Notes: generated by a model from the sequence alone, not told the origin. DNA of 64,000 bases from Bacillota bacterium (GCA_023409435.1 JAEYHP010000081.1:1-64000), one strand, 5' to 3'; counted from the first letter of the stretch, positions 31,786 to 41,397 are shown. Numbers and translations are program-made.

Positions 31786-33282
31786 TCATTCATCTATTTC
31801 TGAGACCGTATCCAGCAGGTCTTTCGATTCTACGGCCGGAAGCTCGGAGACTTCCCGAAGCTTGCTGTTTATTTTTCTTGTCCGGACGCCAATCAGCTTA
31901 TCCAGCTCGACACCCGTTTGTTCAATGCGCTTTTGTGCCGCTTCCAAAACCACGGAAAAGGTTGTAAATTCCGTTTTCACTGCGCCTAACACGTTCCAGA
32001 CTTCGCTGGAACGCTTTTGTATCGCGAGCGTTCTAAATCCCATCTGAAGGCTGTTCAGCAGCGCCGCAAACGTTGTGGGGCCTGCAATATTGACCTTGTA
32101 CTGCCTTTGCAGCGTATCAACAAGGCCCCTTCGAACCACTTCGGCATATAGGCCTTCAAAGGGCAAAAACATAATCGCAAAATCGGTGGTATTGGGAGTA
32201 TCAATATATTTGTCACGGATATCCTTGGCGCAGTTTTTAATTCTAGTTTCCAATATGGCCTGGGCAGATGAAATGGCGCCGACGTCGCCTGTTTCATAGG
32301 CGTCCACCAGCTGCCCGTAGGTATCTGCAGGGAATTTTGCATCTACGGGAAGATATACGCAGCGCTCGCCCTCTCCGGGTAATTTGATGGCATACTCGAC
32401 ACGGTTTGCTGACCCGCGCTTGGTAACGACGTTTTCGTCATACTGCTCTTTGGCTAGCAACTCTTCTATAAGGGCTCCAAGCTGGTACTCGCCGACAATA
32501 CCGCGCGTTTTCACATTTGACAGGACCTTCTTCAGATCGCCAACGCCGTTTGCGAGCGCTTTCATCTCTCCAAGTCCGGTATATACCTCCTGCAACCGGT
32601 CATTGACCAGCTTAAAAGATTGGGTGATCCGGTCGTCAAGCGTTTTCTGCAGTTTTTCATCAACGGTAACCCGCATTTTTTCAAGCTGCTGACTATTGTC
32701 CTGCTGCAGAGCCTCCAGGCGGTTTTGCACGGTAGTGCGGATACCGTCCATAGACTCTTTGCTTTGCAGCGTAAAGGTATTAAACTGCTCGTTGACAGTT
32801 TTTAAGCGGTCGGAAACCGCGGATTGCAACTGTGCCTGAGCCTCCGTCAGCAGCTTGGATATCTCATGAAGACGTTTGTCCTGCATTTCAAACTGTTTCT
32901 CCTGGGCAACCGAAAGCATGGTTGTGGTGTCTTTAATGCTCTTCTGCAAAAGACTCTGGTTGTTGGAGATACTGTCGATCAGTTCTTTGAGCCTGACATC
33001 CTGCCTCTCGGCGGTCTGGCGCTGCAAGGTAACTATGGCGTCGGCAAAGGCTCTCATTGTAGTTTGAACGGAGGTATTCATCTCGGCCCGGGATGACCTG
33101 ATTTCGTTTATGACGTCGTTTTTCGTCTGTGCCGCCACCGCAGACTGCTGCCCGGCCATGTCGCTCAAGAGCTCTCTTTTCAGTTTTTCGGTATCAACAG
33201 GCACGGCTTTTTTTAAGGTCACAACGATGTTGGCAATAACCATAATCAAAATGGCAGCACTCAATAACTGAAGAATCAGCAC
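31786..33282 (-). CDS. rmuC: RmuC-family DNA recombination protein
   Basis: A 498-residue protein with an N-terminal membrane helix (LLSAAILIMVIANIVVTL, residues 6-23), a long coiled coil (about 35-235) and the RmuC nuclease-like domain (VGDLKKVLSNVKTRGIVGEY; YAIKLPGEGERCVYLPVDAK; FPADTYGQLV; TTDFAIMFLPFEGLYAE; NIAGPTTFAALLNSLQMGFR). RmuC is thought to limit rearrangement at inverted repeats; mechanism not settled. The gene is flanked by an intact DUF1848 gene and a broken DUF1848 5' copy, both reading the same way. Confidence 0.93.
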   Translation of the reverse strand: MLILQLLSAAILIMVIANIVVTLKKAVPVDTEKLKRELLSDMAGQQSAVAAQTKNDVINEIRSSRAEMNTSVQTTMRAFADAIVTLQRQTAERQDVRLKELIDSISNNQSLLQKSIKDTTTMLSVAQEKQFEMQDKRLHEISKLLTEAQAQLQSAVSDRLKTVNEQFNTFTLQSKESMDGIRTTVQNRLEALQQDNSQQLEKMRVTVDEKLQKTLDDRITQSFKLVNDRLQEVYTGLGEMKALANGVGDLKKVLSNVKTRGIVGEYQLGALIEELLAKEQYDENVVTKRGSANRVEYAIKLPGEGERCVYLPVDAKFPADTYGQLVDAYETGDVGAISSAQAILETRIKNCAKDIRDKYIDTPNTTDFAIMFLPFEGLYAEVVRRGLVDTLQRQYKVNIAGPTTFAALLNSLQMGFRTLAIQKRSSEVWNVLGAVKTEFTTFSVVLEAAQKRIEQTGVELDKLIGVRTRKINSKLREVSELPAVESKDLLDTVSEIDE

Positions 33283-33355
33283 AATATTTTCCGCTTTCCT
33301 CTCTTTATTGTAATAATGTATATTGTAATGAATTTTCTGTTCTTACGCCACCCTA

Positions 33356-33396
33356 GAAGCGGGGATATCGGTTCGGCTGCTTGCGCTGATGAGCAT
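33356..33396 (-). pseudogene. Broken copy of the DUF1848 5' end (copy 2)
   Basis: Reading from ATG 33396: MLISASSRTDIPASRVA and stop. The first 13 codons match the intact gene at 31568 with one change. The similarity continues upstream through AAGTACAGGGTAGCAGGA and an IR equivalent to that at 31618 (to about 33480), so promoter-region DNA was copied too. Confidence 0.75.
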
Positions 33397-33540
33397 GAAG
33401 GCCTCGCGTTTCTTAGGAGTAAGTACAGGGTAGCAGGAAGGCAAAAATCCTGCAATTGCATTGCAATTGCAGGATTGTGCGTAAGCCATAGGCTTGCTAT
33501 TAGAGCTACAGTACGCTTGTTGGGGCACTGCTTCTCAATA

Positions 33541-33978
33541 TTAAAGATATTTTTTGAAGCCTTTTACTACGTCGCCGCGCAAGCCAACCGATTCGTAAAA
33601 CTTATGCGCTTCCGTTCGATGCACCCTTGAAATCAACATCATAAAGGAACAGTTTTTTTCAATCGCTATTTTCTCAATTCCGGCCATAAGCAATCTGCCG
33701 ATTCCCATGCGCCTGTGACGGTCTGAAACAACAACATTTTCTATTACCATAAAAGGCCTGCATTCTCCTATGATCTCCCGGTTTGCAACGCCCATTAATG
33801 TGCCGACGATTTCATTTTCGTACTTCGCGCATAAAATCGTGTAATCAGGATGTTCCTCCATCCACGCAAAGCCCTCTGCCATTTTGAAGAAATCAGTATT
33901 TGTTCCTTCAAACCCGTTATCATAAAGCTGCTTTAATCCCGCCAAATCATCTTTGTGTAGCTTTTCAACTGCAACCAT
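33541..33978 (-). CDS. GNAT-family acetyltransferase
   Basis: A 145-residue single GNAT domain. The acetyl-CoA loop is VVSDRHRRMGIGRLLMAGIE (R/Q-x-x-G-x-G/A as RRMGIG), preceded by FMVIENVVV and followed by AHKFYESVGL. Acceptor unknown. ATG 33978 is chosen over 33999 because GAGGG lies 5 bases before it. It lies between two broken DUF1848 5' copies. Confidence 0.9.
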   Translation of the reverse strand: MVAVEKLHKDDLAGLKQLYDNGFEGTNTDFFKMAEGFAWMEEHPDYTILCAKYENEIVGTLMGVANREIIGECRPFMVIENVVVSDRHRRMGIGRLLMAGIEKIAIEKNCSFMMLISRVHRTEAHKFYESVGLRGDVVKGFKKYL

Positions 33979-34066
33979 ACTATCCCTCATTTTCTGCAAT
34001 GCCTAAATAGTACTATATAACCTTTTAATAGGCAAATACTTGCTTTAGCTTTAACAGGAATGCTGC

Positions 34067-34129
34067 CGTTCAAAAGCCAGTCGGAATAGAAGCGGGAATG
34101 TCGGTTCGTCTGCTTGCGCTGATGATCAT
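34067..34129 (-). pseudogene. Broken copy of the DUF1848 5' end (copy 3)
   Basis: From ATG 34129: MIISASRRTDIPA, then a single-base deletion shifts the frame; the DNA still matches through the codons for YSDWFLN. The similarity covers about 21 codons and ends at 34067. Confidence 0.75.
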
Positions 34130-34182
34130 GGGGTTGTCCTATTTGAGAAGTATATAAGGGATCAGTGCCGTAAAAAGAACGC

Positions 34183-34617
34183 TCATATCGCCCCTGCTGA
34201 TTGCTGCAAGTACATCAGGACGGCAAGCGCGGCCATGGCCAAGCCAAAAATCAGCATGACTGCAAATGCCATAGTGCGGGACTTATCCCCAAGGATCACA
34301 AAGAAATCCGGCTGCTGCGGGCTGTATTCAATATCCAGCGTCTTACCGATCTCGTACTTTTGATAACTCCGTCCGCATTGCTCCTTACCCTCTATCATGC
34401 TGCCGTCCGCAAGGCGATAGGACATGATGGCGGTGTACATGGGATGTGCCGCCTCACCTTCTGTAAGGCCATCCGTCTTATAGTATTGATCATAGCGGAC
34501 AACCGTTGCCTGGGCGGGTACCGCGTTTTCAAAGAGCCTCTTTTCCCGCTTTTTCAGGAGAAAGCTCGCTGCGGCAATGACAATACCGCCAAGGAAGATC
34601 CAAATAACCTCGTTCAT
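34183..34617 (-). CDS. DUF3592-like membrane protein
   Basis: A 144-residue protein with helices at about residues 4-21 and 115-137, and a beta-rich loop between them (AQATVVRYDQYYKTDGLTEG; YTAIMSYRLADGSMIEGKEQ; YEIGKTLDIEYSPQQPDFFVI). The two-helix layout with a DGxxxxGKEQ strand fits DUF3592. Single gene with a GGAGGAT ribosome binding site. Function unknown. Confidence 0.75.
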   Translation of the reverse strand: MNEVIWIFLGGIVIAAASFLLKKREKRLFENAVPAQATVVRYDQYYKTDGLTEGEAAHPMYTAIMSYRLADGSMIEGKEQCGRSYQKYEIGKTLDIEYSPQQPDFFVILGDKSRTMAFAVMLIFGLAMAALAVLMYLQQSAGAI

Positions 34618-34856
34618 GATATCCTCCGCTACATAGCGTTATTCCGTTCTAGCATATGGAGTTAAAGCAAATGACCTACTGAAAATTTCCAATTTATTAT
34701 ACTGCTGACACAAAGCATTTGTATAGTAATTTATGTAATACCCTACCCGGTTCTTGTCGCACACACTATGCATACCGGTAAATATTGACTATAGAGAAGT
34801 AAAATACTATTATCTTTAAGACGGCTAAATTCAGAATGAAGGCAGGAAGCAGTTCT

Positions 34857-35234
34857 ATGAAACGGTGCATGCTACAGGCTTATGTTGTAGGCAGCGACAA
34901 GGCTGCGGAGCACTACCAAAAAGCGTTTGATGCGCGTATGGTATCAAGTTATAAAAATTCAGACGGAACATACTACCATGCCGAGCTTGATGTTTATGGG
35001 CAGATACTTGCGCTGTCTGAAGCCGAACATACCGGCGAGGGAATGCCGGTTACAGGCAACACCATGCAATTTTGCCTGCATTTTGAGGAGGGGCAAGAAC
35101 TTCTTCTTCAGAAAGCATATAATGTACTCAAGGAAGGTGCCGAAATACGCCACCCGCTTAGCGCATGTGATTATAGCCCGCTGATGACGGACCTCATAGA
35201 TCAGTTTGGGGTGCGCTGGTGTCTGTTTATATAA
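34857..35234 (+). CDS. VOC/PhnB-like protein
   Basis: A 125-residue protein with paired beta-alpha-beta units of the glyoxalase/PhnB type: MLQAYVVGSDKAAEHYQKAF, then YHAELDVYGQILALSEAE, and in the second half MQFCLHFEEGQELLLQKAYN with a C-terminal FGVRWCLFI, the typical PhnB-like ending DxFGVxW. ATG 34857 follows AGGAAG by 7 bases. Substrate unknown. Confidence 0.8.
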   Translation: MKRCMLQAYVVGSDKAAEHYQKAFDARMVSSYKNSDGTYYHAELDVYGQILALSEAEHTGEGMPVTGNTMQFCLHFEEGQELLLQKAYNVLKEGAEIRHPLSACDYSPLMTDLIDQFGVRWCLFI

Positions 35235-35277
35235 TAGATGGCTATTGGTAAATGACATCGTTACTTTATGTAAAACG

Positions 35278-35312
35278 AAAGTCCGTTGAAGATCGTGCTT
35301 CAACGGACTTTT
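35278..35312. terminator. Bidirectional intrinsic terminator
   Basis: AAAGTCCGTTGAAG and CTTCAACGGACTTT form a 14-bp stem, loop of 6, T-run on both strands. It lies between the VOC gene and convergent guaA. Confidence 0.9.
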
Positions 35313-35357
35313 ATATATAGACTGAAAGCGAAGAATCTCAAGCTATGCTTGATCCGC

Positions 35358-36884
35358 TTACTCCCACTCAATCGTTCCCGGGGGTTTGCTTGTAATGTCG
35401 TACACCACGCGGTTCACATGGGGGACCTCGCCGATGATGCGCTCAGAAATTTTCCGCAGTACGGGGTAGGGGATTTCCGCAAATTCCACCGTCATGGCGT
35501 CGGTGGAGGTAACGGCGCGCACGCCGATGGCGTAATCGTAGGTCCGTTCGTCGCCCATCACGCCCACGCTGCGCATGCCGGTAAACACGGTGAAGTACTG
35601 CCAGATCACCTGGTCCAACCCTGCGTTCTTAATTTCCTCGCGGAAGATCCAGTCGCTGTGGCGCAGGATGGTTAGCTTATCCTCGGTGATTTCGCCCAGC
35701 ACGCGGATGGCGAGGCCGGGGCCGGGGAAGGGCTGCCGCCACACAAGATCGTGGGGGATAGAGAGGCTTTCGCCTAAGATGCGGACCTCGTCCTTAAACA
35801 GCATGCGGAGCGGCTCGCATAGGCCCTTGAAGCCGATATCCTTGGGAAGCCCGCCCACGTTGTGGTGGCTTTTGATGGTGGCCGCGCTTTCGGTGCCGCT
35901 TTCGATCACGTCGGGGTAAATGGTGCCCTGCAGCAGATAGTCGGCGCCGCCGAGCTTTTTCGCTTCTTCCTCAAACACGCGGATAAACTCCGTGCCTATG
36001 ATCTTGCGCTTCTGCTCCGGTTCGGTGACGCCCGCAAGTTTTGTGAGGAACCGTTCCCGCGCGTCCACGGCAATAACGTTAAGGCCCAGCTTGTCCCGGT
36101 AGAAGCCGATGACTTCTTCCCGTTCGTTGTGGCGCAAAAGGCCGTGGTCCACGAAGATACAGGTGAGCCTGTCGCCAACCGCGCGGTGGACGAGCACGCT
36201 CGCAACGGAGCTGTCTACGCCGCCGGAAAGCGCGCCCAATACTTTGCCGTCGCCCACCTGTTTGCGGATATCCGCAATGAGGGTATCGGCCAGGTTTTCG
36301 GGGGAATAGTCGCAGGTTAACTTACAGATATTTTTTAGGAAATTCTTTAGGATGCGCGCGCCCTGCGGGGTATGGTTGACTTCCGCGTGGAACTGGATAC
36401 CGTAGAGACTTCGGCTCTCATCCGCAAACGCCGCTACGGGGCAGTTATCCGTACGCGCAATGGATTGGAAGCCATCCGGCGCTTTGATTACCGCATCGTT
36501 ATGGTTCATCCATACGATGCCCTGGTCCACGCCTTCAAACAGCGGATGCTCAAAAAACTCGATCTCGGTGCGGCCGTATTCCCGTACCGCAGCGCGGTTG
36601 ATTTCCCCGCCGAACACCTTCGCGATATACTGCATGCCGTAGCAGATGCCCAGTACCGGCACATTAAGGGAGAACACCTCCTCCAGGCAGGCCTTTGCCC
36701 CGGGGGCATATACGCTGTCCGGCCCGCCGGTCAGTATCACGCCGGACAATACCTCGCCTTTGATGCGTTCGATGCTGGCCTTGTGGGACAGAAGCTCGGA
36801 ATATACGCCCGCCTCACGTACGCGGCGCGCAATGAGCTGGTTGTACTGGCCGCCGAAATCCAGCACCACGATGCGTTCCTTCAT
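35358..36884 (-). CDS. guaA: GMP synthase (glutamine-hydrolysing)
   Basis: A 508-residue enzyme. The N-terminal class I glutamine amidotransferase has the nucleophile loop VLGICYGMQ and HAEV in place of the commoner HPEV in [11 protein letters not shown]. The ATP pyrophosphatase domain has the P-loop [12 protein letters not shown], and the C-terminal dimerisation domain ends [17 protein letters not shown]. It converts XMP, glutamine and ATP to GMP. ATG 36884 is chosen (AAAGGAAAC upstream). No purine riboswitch was seen in its short leader. Confidence 0.98.
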   Translation of the reverse strand: MKERIVVLDFGGQYNQLIARRVREAGVYSELLSHKASIERIKGEVLSGVILTGGPDSVYAPGAKACLEEVFSLNVPVLGICYGMQYIAKVFGGEINRAAVREYGRTEIEFFEHPLFEGVDQGIVWMNHNDAVIKAPDGFQSIARTDNCPVAAFADESRSLYGIQFHAEVNHTPQGARILKNFLKNICKLTCDYSPENLADTLIADIRKQVGDGKVLGALSGGVDSSVASVLVHRAVGDRLTCIFVDHGLLRHNEREEVIGFYRDKLGLNVIAVDARERFLTKLAGVTEPEQKRKIIGTEFIRVFEEEAKKLGGADYLLQGTIYPDVIESGTESAATIKSHHNVGGLPKDIGFKGLCEPLRMLFKDEVRILGESLSIPHDLVWRQPFPGPGLAIRVLGEITEDKLTILRHSDWIFREEIKNAGLDQVIWQYFTVFTGMRSVGVMGDERTYDYAIGVRAVTSTDAMTVEFAEIPYPVLRKISERIIGEVPHVNRVVYDITSKPPGTIEWE

Positions 36885-37007
36885 GCTCGTTTCCTTTCGT
36901 TTCATGCTTAAAAAAACTTAATACCGTTATACTACCGCATCTTACGGCCTCAGGCAACAGGAAAGGTTGGGCAGTAGGCGAGGTTACATGGTATGAAAGA
37001 AATATAT

Positions 37008-37023
37008 TGTTTCACGTGAAACA
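37008..37023. promoter_or_regulatory. parS site 1
   Basis: TGTTTCACGTGAAACA, the perfect ParB-binding palindrome, extended to ATATATTG/CAATATAT on either side (37002-37029). Confidence 0.97.
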
Positions 37024-37044
37024 ATATATGAAGAAGCCGCTCCG

Positions 37045-37521
37045 TTAGAGCAGCTTTTCAAACTCAATTTCGTGCTGAATGGGGATATCGTCAAATCCAA
37101 GGAGCGGAATCTGTGGCTTCAAGCGCCGCGATTCTTCGATGGCGTTCACATGCAGCGCCGCCATGGTAAAGCCGCGCTTCTGGTAGAAGCGGATGGCATG
37201 CGTGTTGTCGTTGGTGGTGATGAGCCAGAGCCGATTGCAGCCATATGCTTTTGCGTAATTGGCGACAGCAAAAAGGAGAGCCGTGCCTACGCCCCGGTTT
37301 TCCGCGACGCTGTCCAGCGTGACGATTTCGCACGCTCCGCCGCGCATATCGTATGTGACGAGACCCATCAGTTCCGTACCCTGCATGGCCGCGAACCCGC
37401 AAAGTGTATCAATTTTGTGGATAACCCCACGGGATACCACCATATCCCCGCCCCATTGTTCCTGAAGAAAAGCGCAAAGGATGGGGGAGGTTGCTAAATT
37501 TACAGACTGGATGGAAAACAT
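37045..37521 (-). CDS. GNAT-family acetyltransferase
   Basis: A 158-residue GNAT enzyme: ELMGLVTYDMRGGACEIVTL, the CoA loop SVAENRGVGTALLFAVANYA (NRGVGT) and ATTNDNTHAIRFYQKRGF-like C-terminal part (TTNDNTHAIRFYQKRGF). Acceptor unknown. ATG 37521 has GGAGG 8 bases upstream; the longer frame to 37536 would put this site inside the gene. Lies between parS sites 1 and 2. Confidence 0.9.
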   Translation of the reverse strand: MFSIQSVNLATSPILCAFLQEQWGGDMVVSRGVIHKIDTLCGFAAMQGTELMGLVTYDMRGGACEIVTLDSVAENRGVGTALLFAVANYAKAYGCNRLWLITTNDNTHAIRFYQKRGFTMAALHVNAIEESRRLKPQIPLLGFDDIPIQHEIEFEKLL

Positions 37522-37578
37522 AAGCCGCGCCTCCATGCTCTTTTTATGAGCATACCATAGGAAGGCGCGGCTTGTATA

Positions 37579-38361
37579 TTAGATGAGCGTCAGATGCCGG
37601 TGCGGCTTGCGTTTGAACCGCCCCCGCGTTTTGAGCACCGCCTCGCTTTTCGGAAGGCGCTTCAACAGTTCCCCGTTCCAGTACAGCGCACGCTTCACGT
37701 CCCTGATTTTACAGCAGCAATGCACAATATCTTTCATATAGGATACGTTGTCCGGCCTGCGATCCGCCAAGGAAAGCAGCCGGTCAAGCGCTTCCTGATA
37801 ACGGCCGGAATACATCAGCGCGAGCGCCTGGCAATAGAGCGCCTCCAGGTTGGCAGGGTCCTGCTCGTAGGCGATTGTGAATTCCTCCAGCGCCGCGGCA
37901 TACGCGCCATCGGTCAGGTAGCAGACGCCAAGGTTCTGGTGGCATTCGGACTGCGCGAACTGAATGCGCAGCGAGCGTTTGTAGTATTTCTTTGCGGTCT
38001 GGTAATCCCGCACGCTGTCGTAGTATACGCCAAGATAATAGAGCGCGTCCACATGGAACGAATTCATGCGCTCGGCGCGCTTAAAATATTGCAGCGCTTT
38101 CTGGTTTTCATTAAGGGCAAGATATACGCGGCCCAAATTGAATACCGGGCGCACCCAGCTCGGGTCTTGTGCAATCAGTGTTTCAAAGCGGGAAATGGCT
38201 TCCTGATAGTCTCCAAGGACCAGCGCACAGCAGCCGATGTAGTTGAGACACTCCTCGGATTCCTCCGTGCGGCTAAACTGTGTAAACAATTCCAGCGCCG
38301 TTTCGTAGTTTCCGTTCGCGTAAAAATCCTCCGCTTTTTGAAACAACGCTCCGTTCTTCAT
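37579..38361 (-). CDS. Tetratricopeptide-repeat protein
   Basis: A 260-residue soluble protein made of about six consecutive TPR units (for example FYANGNYETALELFTQFSRT, LGDYQEAISRFETLIAQDPS, LNENQKALQYFKRAERMNSF, VRDYQTAKKYYKRSLRIQFA, GAYAAALEEFTIAYEQDPAN, SGRYQEALDRLLSLADRRPD) and a basic C-terminal tail KRKPHRHLTLI. TPR arrays scaffold protein-protein contacts; the partner is unknown. ATG 38361 has GGGGGAG upstream. It lies between parS sites 1 and 2, near the ParB-bound region. Confidence 0.88.
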   Translation of the reverse strand: MKNGALFQKAEDFYANGNYETALELFTQFSRTEESEECLNYIGCCALVLGDYQEAISRFETLIAQDPSWVRPVFNLGRVYLALNENQKALQYFKRAERMNSFHVDALYYLGVYYDSVRDYQTAKKYYKRSLRIQFAQSECHQNLGVCYLTDGAYAAALEEFTIAYEQDPANLEALYCQALALMYSGRYQEALDRLLSLADRRPDNVSYMKDIVHCCCKIRDVKRALYWNGELLKRLPKSEAVLKTRGRFKRKPHRHLTLI

Positions 38362-38453
38362 TTGGCTCCCCCAACAACAAATACTATCCTGCTTGGAGTC
38401 TAGCACACCTGTAACAAGCCTACAATGCGCCAAATATATGAAAAGGCGGCGAT

Positions 38454-38469
38454 TGTTTCACGTGAAACA
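38454..38469. promoter_or_regulatory. parS site 2
   Basis: TGTTTCACGTGAAACA, perfect, between the divergent TPR and putP genes. The remainder of the 38362-38748 gap holds only the putP promoter. Confidence 0.97.
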
Positions 38470-38646
38470 TATGTATGCCATCACTAGAAAAAGAGGCCAC
38501 TTCCGGGCAGAAAACTGACGGTACGCTGTATCCTGAACGCGTGAAAGAAAATGCCGTATATTTGTATTTTGCAGGGCTGGAGCTCTGGATTTTATAAACA
38601 TGCAACAGGTTTCTTTAAAATAAAAGCACCCGGCGGCAAAAAAGCA

Positions 38647-38676
38647 TTGAAACCTCTACATATTACAGTTTATAAT
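38647..38676 (+). promoter_or_regulatory. putP promoter
   Basis: TTGAAA (38647-38652), 18-bp spacer, TATAAT (38671-38676), about 72 bases before the start. Confidence 0.7.
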
Positions 38677-38748
38677 GCTAAACATGAGGATAAAGACGTC
38701 CATCTTTTCTGTATACGTATCCAACAAATAAAATCGGGGGGAATGTAA

Positions 38749-40299
38749 ATGAGTGGGGATTCTTTACAGGTATTAATCGCCATGTCCTGTTATATGCTGG
38801 TGGTCATCGGCATCGGGTTGTATTATGCAAAACGCGCCAACCAAAGCTCGGAAAACTACTTTTTGGGTGGAAGGAGCCTGGGGCCGTGGATGGCGGCCAT
38901 GAGCGCGGAGGCTTCGGATATGAGCGGCTGGCTGCTGATGGGCTTGCCTGGCGTCGCGTACTGGCTGGGCCTTGCCGATGCGTTCTGGACGGCAATCGGC
39001 CTTGCGCTGGGCACGTACCTCAACTGGTTGCTGGTAGCAAGGCGGCTTCGGCGGTATTCCGTGGTGGCGGGCAACGCGATCACGATCCCGGAATTCTTCA
39101 ACAACCGCTTCCACGATAAAAAGAACGCCATTATGAGCATCGCGGCACTGTTTATTCTCGTATTCTTCTCGGTTTACGCCGCAAGCTGCTTCGTGACCTG
39201 CGGGAAGCTGTTCAGCACGCTGTTTGGGCTATCCTACCAGAGCATGATGATATTGGGCGCGGTGTTCGTGGTGGTTTATACGTTCCTGGGCGGGTTCTTA
39301 GCCGAAAGCGCGTCGGATTTCATGCAGGCCATCGTTATGATTATCGCGCTGGTGGGCACGCTTGTTGTATCCACCGCTGCGGCCGGCGGATTGAACGCGG
39401 TGGGGGAAAACTTACAGAACATCCCCGGCTTCCTTGCCTTCTTTGGCGTCGCGAGCCCGACGGTTGTTGACGGCGTGCAGCAGGCGCAAAACGGCACGGC
39501 CTTGTTTGGCCCTGCGGGCGCGTACGGGTTTTTGACCATACTTTCCACATTGTCCTGGGGGCTTGGGTATTTCGGTATGCCGCAGGTGCTGCTGCGCTTC
39601 ATGGCCATCCGCAAAGAAGAGGAGTTGAAAAGCTCCCGCCGCATCGCAACGGTGTGGGTGGTGATATCCATGACGGCCGCGGTTGCCATCGGGTTAATTG
39701 GCCGCGCGCTGTTCCCGGCGGAGCTTACGACTGTCAGCCAGTCCGAAAACGTGTTTATACTGGTCAGCACCAGGCTGATGCCGCCGCTCATCGCGGGGCT
39801 TGCCATGGCGGGGATATTGGCGGCCACCATCAGCTCGTCGGACTCTTACCTGTTGATCGCGTCCTCGGCGTTCGCCAAGAACATCTACCAGGGTATTCTC
39901 AGAAAGCAGGCGACAGACCGGCAGATTATGCGCGTTTCCCGCATTACACTGCTCGTGATCACACTCATCGGCATACTTATCGCCCTGGATGAAAACAGCG
40001 TAATATTCAAGGTGGTATCCTTCGCGTGGGCGGGCTTTGGCGCAACCTTTGGGCCGCTGATGCTCTTCTCCCTGTTCTGGAAGCGGACTACCCGCTCGGG
40101 CGCGGTTTCCGGCATGTGCGCAGGTGCCGCGATGGTATTTATTTGGAAACTGCTAATACGCCCCATGGGCGGCGTGTTCGGCATTTACGAGCTGCTGCCT
40201 GCATTCGTCGTTTCCTGCATTGTGATCGTATTGGTTTCGCTGCTGGGCAAGGAGCCTTCCGCCGAAATGCGCGCCGAGTTTGACCAGGCGAAGGGATGA
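38749..40299 (+). CDS. putP: Sodium/proline symporter
   Basis: A 516-residue sodium:solute symporter (SSS family) with about 13 helices. PutP-specific segments: ENYFLGGRSLGPWMAAMSAE, ASDMSGWLLMGLPG, LNWLLVARRLRRYS, FFNNRFHDK, AGLAMAGILAATISSSDSYL (sodium site Ser/Thr) and ASSAFAKNIYQ. It takes up proline with sodium across the cytoplasmic membrane. Start ATG follows GGGGGGAATGTAA. A hairpin containing a parS site follows the stop. Confidence 0.93.
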   Translation: MSGDSLQVLIAMSCYMLVVIGIGLYYAKRANQSSENYFLGGRSLGPWMAAMSAEASDMSGWLLMGLPGVAYWLGLADAFWTAIGLALGTYLNWLLVARRLRRYSVVAGNAITIPEFFNNRFHDKKNAIMSIAALFILVFFSVYAASCFVTCGKLFSTLFGLSYQSMMILGAVFVVVYTFLGGFLAESASDFMQAIVMIIALVGTLVVSTAAAGGLNAVGENLQNIPGFLAFFGVASPTVVDGVQQAQNGTALFGPAGAYGFLTILSTLSWGLGYFGMPQVLLRFMAIRKEEELKSSRRIATVWVVISMTAAVAIGLIGRALFPAELTTVSQSENVFILVSTRLMPPLIAGLAMAGILAATISSSDSYLLIASSAFAKNIYQGILRKQATDRQIMRVSRITLLVITLIGILIALDENSVIFKVVSFAWAGFGATFGPLMLFSLFWKRTTRSGAVSGMCAGAAMVFIWKLLIRPMGGVFGIYELLPAFVVSCIVIVLVSLLGKEPSAEMRAEFDQAKG

Positions 40300-40332
40300 T
40301 TTTCGGCAGAAAACAGGCGCAATAAGTGAAGG

Positions 40333-40379
40333 AATGGACGGATATATTTGTTTCACGTGAAACAATGTATCCGTCCATT
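40333..40379. terminator. Hairpin enclosing parS site 3
   Basis: AATGGACGGATA (40333-40344) and TATCCGTCCATT (40368-40379) are perfect arms, with parS lying between them; an RNA hairpin here could terminate putP although T-residues are few. Confidence 0.6.
40349..40364. promoter_or_regulatory. parS site 3
   Basis: TGTTTCACGTGAAACA, perfect, between putP and parA, nested in a 12-bp-arm inverted repeat. Downstream of it in the 40300-40631 gap are a TATAAT at 40436-40441 and the repeat GTTAC-N7-GTAAC (40449-40465), likely the parAB promoter region. Confidence 0.97.
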
Positions 40380-40631
40380 TGTTATAACCCTGTCCGCTTT
40401 TAAAGACTGCGCCTATACACCCGCAATAAAATAGCCTATAATAGTTTTGTTACGCAATAAGTAACACCAACATATAGAGCGGAATTGTAATCAATGCAGG
40501 AAATAAATACGCAAGACACGGGCGGGCCGCAGCCGGCGCTGTTCATAGAGCCGGGTCTCGTAGAAAACTGGCTTGCTTGTATGGAAAAAGAGCGCGAATC
40601 TGTAGGCTTACGGAACAAAAGGAGTACGGGT

Positions 40632-41396
40632 ATGGCAAAGATCATCGCCATTGCGAACCAGAAGGGCGGGGTGGGCAAGACGACCACCGCCGTGAACCTT
40701 TCCGCGTGCGTTGCGGAGCAAAATAAGCGTGTATTGCTTGTGGATTTGGACCCGCAGGGCAATTCTACCAGCGGCTTGGGGGTGGATAAGGAAGGCGTCC
40801 GGAAATCCACCTACGATATTTTGATCAACCGCGTACCCGCAATGGAAGCAAAGATTATGACCGGCACGCCGCTTTTACATATCCTTCCTGCCAAGATCGA
40901 ACTTGCGGGCGCGGAAGTGGAATTAGTGGGCATGATGGCGCGCGAGCACGTGTTAAAGCGCGCGTTGGAAAACGTGCAGGCGGAGTACGACTATATATTC
41001 ATCGATTGCCCGCCTTCGCTGGGATTGCTGACGCTCAACGCGCTCACCGCCGCAAATACGCTGCTGGTACCCATCCAGTGCGAGTTTTACGCGCTCGAAG
41101 GGTTATCGCAGCTGATGAACACCGTAAAGCTCGTCCGCATGCATTTAAATCCCGCGTTGGATGTGGAGGGCGTGGTGCTTACCATGTACGACGCGCGCAC
41201 CAACCTTTCCACCCAGGTGGTGTCCGAGGTCAAGAAGTTCTTTAAAAACAAAGTGTACGATACCATCATCCCCCGTTCCGTGCGGTTGGGCGAAGCGCCG
41301 AGCTTCGGCCTGCCCATCACCTCGTACGATCCCAAGAGCGTCGGCGCAATCGCGTACAGCAAGCTTGCGCAGGAGCTTTTGGAGAAGGAGGCATAA
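40632..41396 (+). CDS. parA: Chromosome partitioning ATPase ParA/Soj
   Basis: A 254-residue ParA-type ATPase with a deviant Walker A ([14 protein letters not shown], residues 10-23), A' box [16 protein letters not shown], Walker [12 protein letters not shown] and the C-terminal [13 protein letters not shown]. It binds DNA non-specifically and is driven by ParB to segregate origins; in sporulating Firmicutes Soj also regulates DnaA. ATG 40632 starts the conserved domain; an in-frame extension to 40494 is not family sequence. Overlaps nothing but is followed 1 base later by parB. Confidence 0.97.
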   Translation: MAKIIAIANQKGGVGKTTTAVNLSACVAEQNKRVLLVDLDPQGNSTSGLGVDKEGVRKSTYDILINRVPAMEAKIMTGTPLLHILPAKIELAGAEVELVGMMAREHVLKRALENVQAEYDYIFIDCPPSLGLLTLNALTAANTLLVPIQCEFYALEGLSQLMNTVKLVRMHLNPALDVEGVVLTMYDARTNLSTQVVSEVKKFFKNKVYDTIIPRSVRLGEAPSFGLPITSYDPKSVGAIAYSKLAQELLEKEA

Positions 41397-41397
41397 T

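Noticed and set aside
37416..37424. DnaA box TGTGGATAA inside a GNAT gene
   Set aside because: Isolated site in coding sequence; no cluster.
40494..40631. In-frame 46-codon N-terminal extension of ParA
   Set aside because: ParA proteins begin at the KGGVGKT strand; the extension has no family sequence and covers the leader.
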